Translations under genes and position numbers: made by a program
From: Saprospiraceae bacterium
GTDB taxonomy: Bacteria > Bacteroidota > Bacteroidia > Chitinophagales > Saprospiraceae
Assembly: GCA_020628645.1 (NCBI GenBank)
Contig: JAHDES010000024.1
Span: 1-64,000, forward strand
DNA: 64,000 nt
Direction of reading: 5' to 3'
The notes under the pieces: generated by a model
Told to the model about the DNA's origin: nothing
Databases searched by the model: none
What the model saw: only the letters and a program-made list of their open reading frames with translations
Shown here: positions 62,130-64,000 of the stretch, piece after piece
Numbering within the stretch: the first letter of the stretch is position 1
Layout: every line of letters begins with the position of its first letter

Positions 62130-64000
62130 TTACCGAACCAACATCACATCGCCAAAAATAATTGCTGTTCGTCCGTCAGGATAGGCGATTTCTGCTGTCC
62201 AGATGTATACGCCTTGTTCTGCATTTTTACGCTTATACGTTCCATCCCATCCTTTACTGGCATCATTTGTAGATGTATTGGTTTGTTCAAAAATGATTTC
62301 ACCTAATCGATTAAACACACGGAGATAATTAATAACTAAATCAGGTGTAATGCTTTGGAGATAAAATTGGTCATTTGTTATATCTCCATTTGGTGAAAAG
62401 ATATTAGGTGCAAAAACAGGATAATTTACTTCTACCAATACACGAGCAGAAATCGTACAACCACTTTCATTTTCAATCTTTAATTGATAATCTGTAGTTT
62501 GGGGTGTTTGCGCTTCTAAATATGGACAGCTAGGACAGTTTAAGATTTCTCCTGAACCACTTGACCATTCATAAGAAACAATGGGGCTAAAAGATATAAT
62601 TTCTGGAACGATTTGAACATTTTCTCCAAAATTGATCGTTTGACGATTGCCTAAACTTAAATTTAAATCTGAATTAACAACCGTAACTTGACGAATTTCA
62701 CTTTCACAAGCAGTAGCAATCGTGAGTTCATAAAATCCTGCTTTTGTAATTGGAAAGGTAGTCGTTTGAGCACCTGTATTCCAAAAATAATTAATGCCTC
62801 CCACTTCTGGATAGGTTAAATATAAGGTGTCCCCCCAGCATAATTCTAGCGTATCAGGATAAGTTGGTTCAGCAGCTATTTTAACGGGAGTAATCATGAG
62901 AGGGCTTGGGTCATCATCTTGCATGGAATAAGGAAAATCAGAAACGAGGGATTCAATTACACCACTTGTAACACCTGTTGCTTGGAGGGCACTTTGTGAT
63001 AAATAATTTCCAGTAGCATTTTCTGGAACTTTTAATTTAAGAACTATACTATCAACACCTATTGGAATCTCAAAATCCGTTAATTGTAGTTTGTTTGTTC
63101 CTAAACTAGTTTCATCTATTGAACCAAAAGGATGATGAGTAATCTCTGTAATTTCAAAGCCATCAGGAAATACATTTTCTAAAATGGCATCTTGTTTTGT
63201 TTCTCCACTAAAATTAGCGATCTTAAAAACATATTCTACTTCTGTACATGGAAATGCCTCCGAAGAAGTAGGATATTGTTGAATACTCAATTTATAAGGG
63301 CAGGAACAACCATCTTGTTCGCCTGTATTTTGGGTAAAATTTGTACGAGAGGATAAACCTGTCTCTAAATTAAATTGAAAAAGAATGGATAAATTATTAA
63401 GATTATCTTTTCCTATACCGTACAATTCTCCTATTTCATTAAAAAAAAGAGCCGTTAAGATATTATTGTAGTCATTTTCTTGAAATTCATCTCGCTTAAT
63501 AACTCCTGTTTCTGTATCAATTTGCACCAATTGCCCCTCCACACCATCATAACCATACAGTAAGCCTGTCCCCGGATGAAAAGCTACATCTGCACAGGAT
63601 ACCAAATTATCCCCTATGGCTGTTTGAATCGGGACATAGGTTATAGGATAAGTCGATTCTCTAAGATCAATTTTGGCTAAGGCATTGCTATTAAACAGTA
63701 CCAAATAATTACCATCTATCGTTACATCTCCTGCATAATAAGCAGCGTTTAATTCTAAATCATATATAAATTCCGCCGAACCTTCAGCATCAATTCGATA
63801 CAAAAAATGTTCAGATGGATCAATCCCATAAATGAAATTATCCGTCTTTCGATAACCAATAGAATTTATATTATAAGGAAAGGTAGCAGGAAAAGGTACA
63901 TCATCAGATGTTATTCCATCAGAAACAATTTCGTATAATTGACCTTCATTATTATTTTGTATTAAACTCATGAACACCTGCCCATCACAATCAAAAGGGG
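62130..64000 (-). CDS. Secreted protein with CHU_C (T9SS type B) domain, 5' part outside the window
   Basis: At least 622 residues; the frame stays open to the right edge (…PFDCDGQVFMSL), so the GTG near 63977 is not the true start and the signal peptide is missing. The N-terminal part reads like a beta-propeller (FIYGIDPSEHFLYRID, GLLYGYDGVEGQLVQID, GELYGIGKDNLNNL). A DUF11-like beta domain follows (about 245-330 of the visible part), then two PKD/Ig-like domains (YFWNTGAQTT, SYEWSSGSGEI). The end is a CHU_C domain: FAPNIFSPNGDITNDQFYLQ, LRVFNRLGEIIFEQ, GWDGTYKRKNAEQGVYIW. It is a type IX secretion cargo, probably cell-surface. Confidence 0.88.
   Translation of the reverse strand, partial: PFDCDGQVFMSLIQNNNEGQLYEIVSDGITSDDVPFPATFPYNINSIGYRKTDNFIYGIDPSEHFLYRIDAEGSAEFIYDLELNAAYYAGDVTIDGNYLVLFNSNALAKIDLRESTYPITYVPIQTAIGDNLVSCADVAFHPGTGLLYGYDGVEGQLVQIDTETGVIKRDEFQENDYNNILTALFFNEIGELYGIGKDNLNNLSILFQFNLETGLSSRTNFTQNTGEQDGCSCPYKLSIQQYPTSSEAFPCTEVEYVFKIANFSGETKQDAILENVFPDGFEITEITHHPFGSIDETSLGTNKLQLTDFEIPIGVDSIVLKLKVPENATGNYLSQSALQATGVTSGVIESLVSDFPYSMQDDDPSPLMITPVKIAAEPTYPDTLELCWGDTLYLTYPEVGGINYFWNTGAQTTTFPITKAGFYELTIATACESEIRQVTVVNSDLNLSLGNRQTINFGENVQIVPEIISFSPIVSYEWSSGSGEILNCPSCPYLEAQTPQTTDYQLKIENESGCTISARVLVEVNYPVFAPNIFSPNGDITNDQFYLQSITPDLVINYLRVFNRLGEIIFEQTNTSTNDASKGWDGTYKRKNAEQGVYIWTAEIAYPDGRTAIIFGDVMLVR

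Noticed and set aside
63975-63977. GTG at 63977 as the start of the right-edge CHU_C gene
   Set aside because: The frame stays open to the window edge with protein-like sequence and a signal peptide is missing, so the gene is partial.

Overview
The window reads as chromosomal DNA of a low-G+C Bacteroidota, most likely a Saprospirales-type marine or sediment organism. Supporting signs are many secreted proteins ending in type IX secretion (T9SS) type A or CHU_C/type B sorting domains, LytTR regulators, a two-component regulator-propeller sensor kinase, a ligase-associated DEXH helicase, a bacterial GGGPS/PcrB-type prenylglyceryl phosphate synthase, little Shine-Dalgarno sequence, and several promoters of the Bacteroidota form TTG-N17..20-TAnnTTTG. 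The genus is not established. No prophage, plasmid, CRISPR or complete insertion sequence is visible.

Layout. 0-13 kb is almost all on the minus strand: a DUF6265 lipoprotein, a YedK/HMCES DNA-protein crosslink enzyme, an M36 fungalysin-like metalloprotease, two S41 peptidases around an outer-membrane protein, a LytTR membrane regulator, an alpha/beta hydrolase coupled to a T9SS-exported DUF5005-like protein, an ICMT-like methyltransferase and a DUF819 transporter-like protein. 13-16 kb (plus) holds guanine deaminase, LspA, a small membrane protein and a GT2 glycosyltransferase. 16.0-17.1 kb is the largest gene-poor stretch: three copies of a hairpin-bearing repeat, then very AT-rich DNA. 17-25 kb carries a T9SS subtilisin, an MbnP/MbnH-like copper-protein and diheme-peroxidase pair, DoxX and an M24 aminopeptidase. 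25-34 kb is secretome: a 1763-residue multidomain protein, an M28 peptidase, a CHU_C protein and a lipoprotein. 34.7-37.5 kb is a BlaI/M56 regulatory pair with three operator-like dyads. 37-43.5 kb has an SsuD-like monooxygenase, GGGPS, two minus-strand envelope genes and a glucosaminidase-LysM protein divergent from an SH3 lipoprotein. 43.5-47.1 kb is a LytS-type kinase plus LytTR regulator whose receiver has lost its phospho-acceptor. 47-55.5 kb has the helicase, an M43 protease, ThuA, Frr, a PcaF/PaaJ-type thiolase and an amine-oxidase-like flavoprotein. 55.6-58.7 kb is a tight thioredoxin / ApbE / DUF4266 / DUF3570 operon. The window ends with thymidine kinase, a Pro-rich hypothetical protein, DUF1015, one CAU tRNA with a nearby copy of its 3' end, and a CHU_C protein that runs off the right edge.

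The best candidates for a poorly described system are the thioredoxin-ApbE-DUF4266-DUF3570 operon, which looks like an envelope redox module; the MbnP/MbnH pair; and the BlaI/M56 pair, whose predicted sensor region looks nothing like a beta-lactam sensor. Among non-coding signals, the most notable are a 107-bp two-hairpin element present in two inverted copies, the triple hairpin repeat after the glycosyltransferase, and the duplicated tRNA 3' end.
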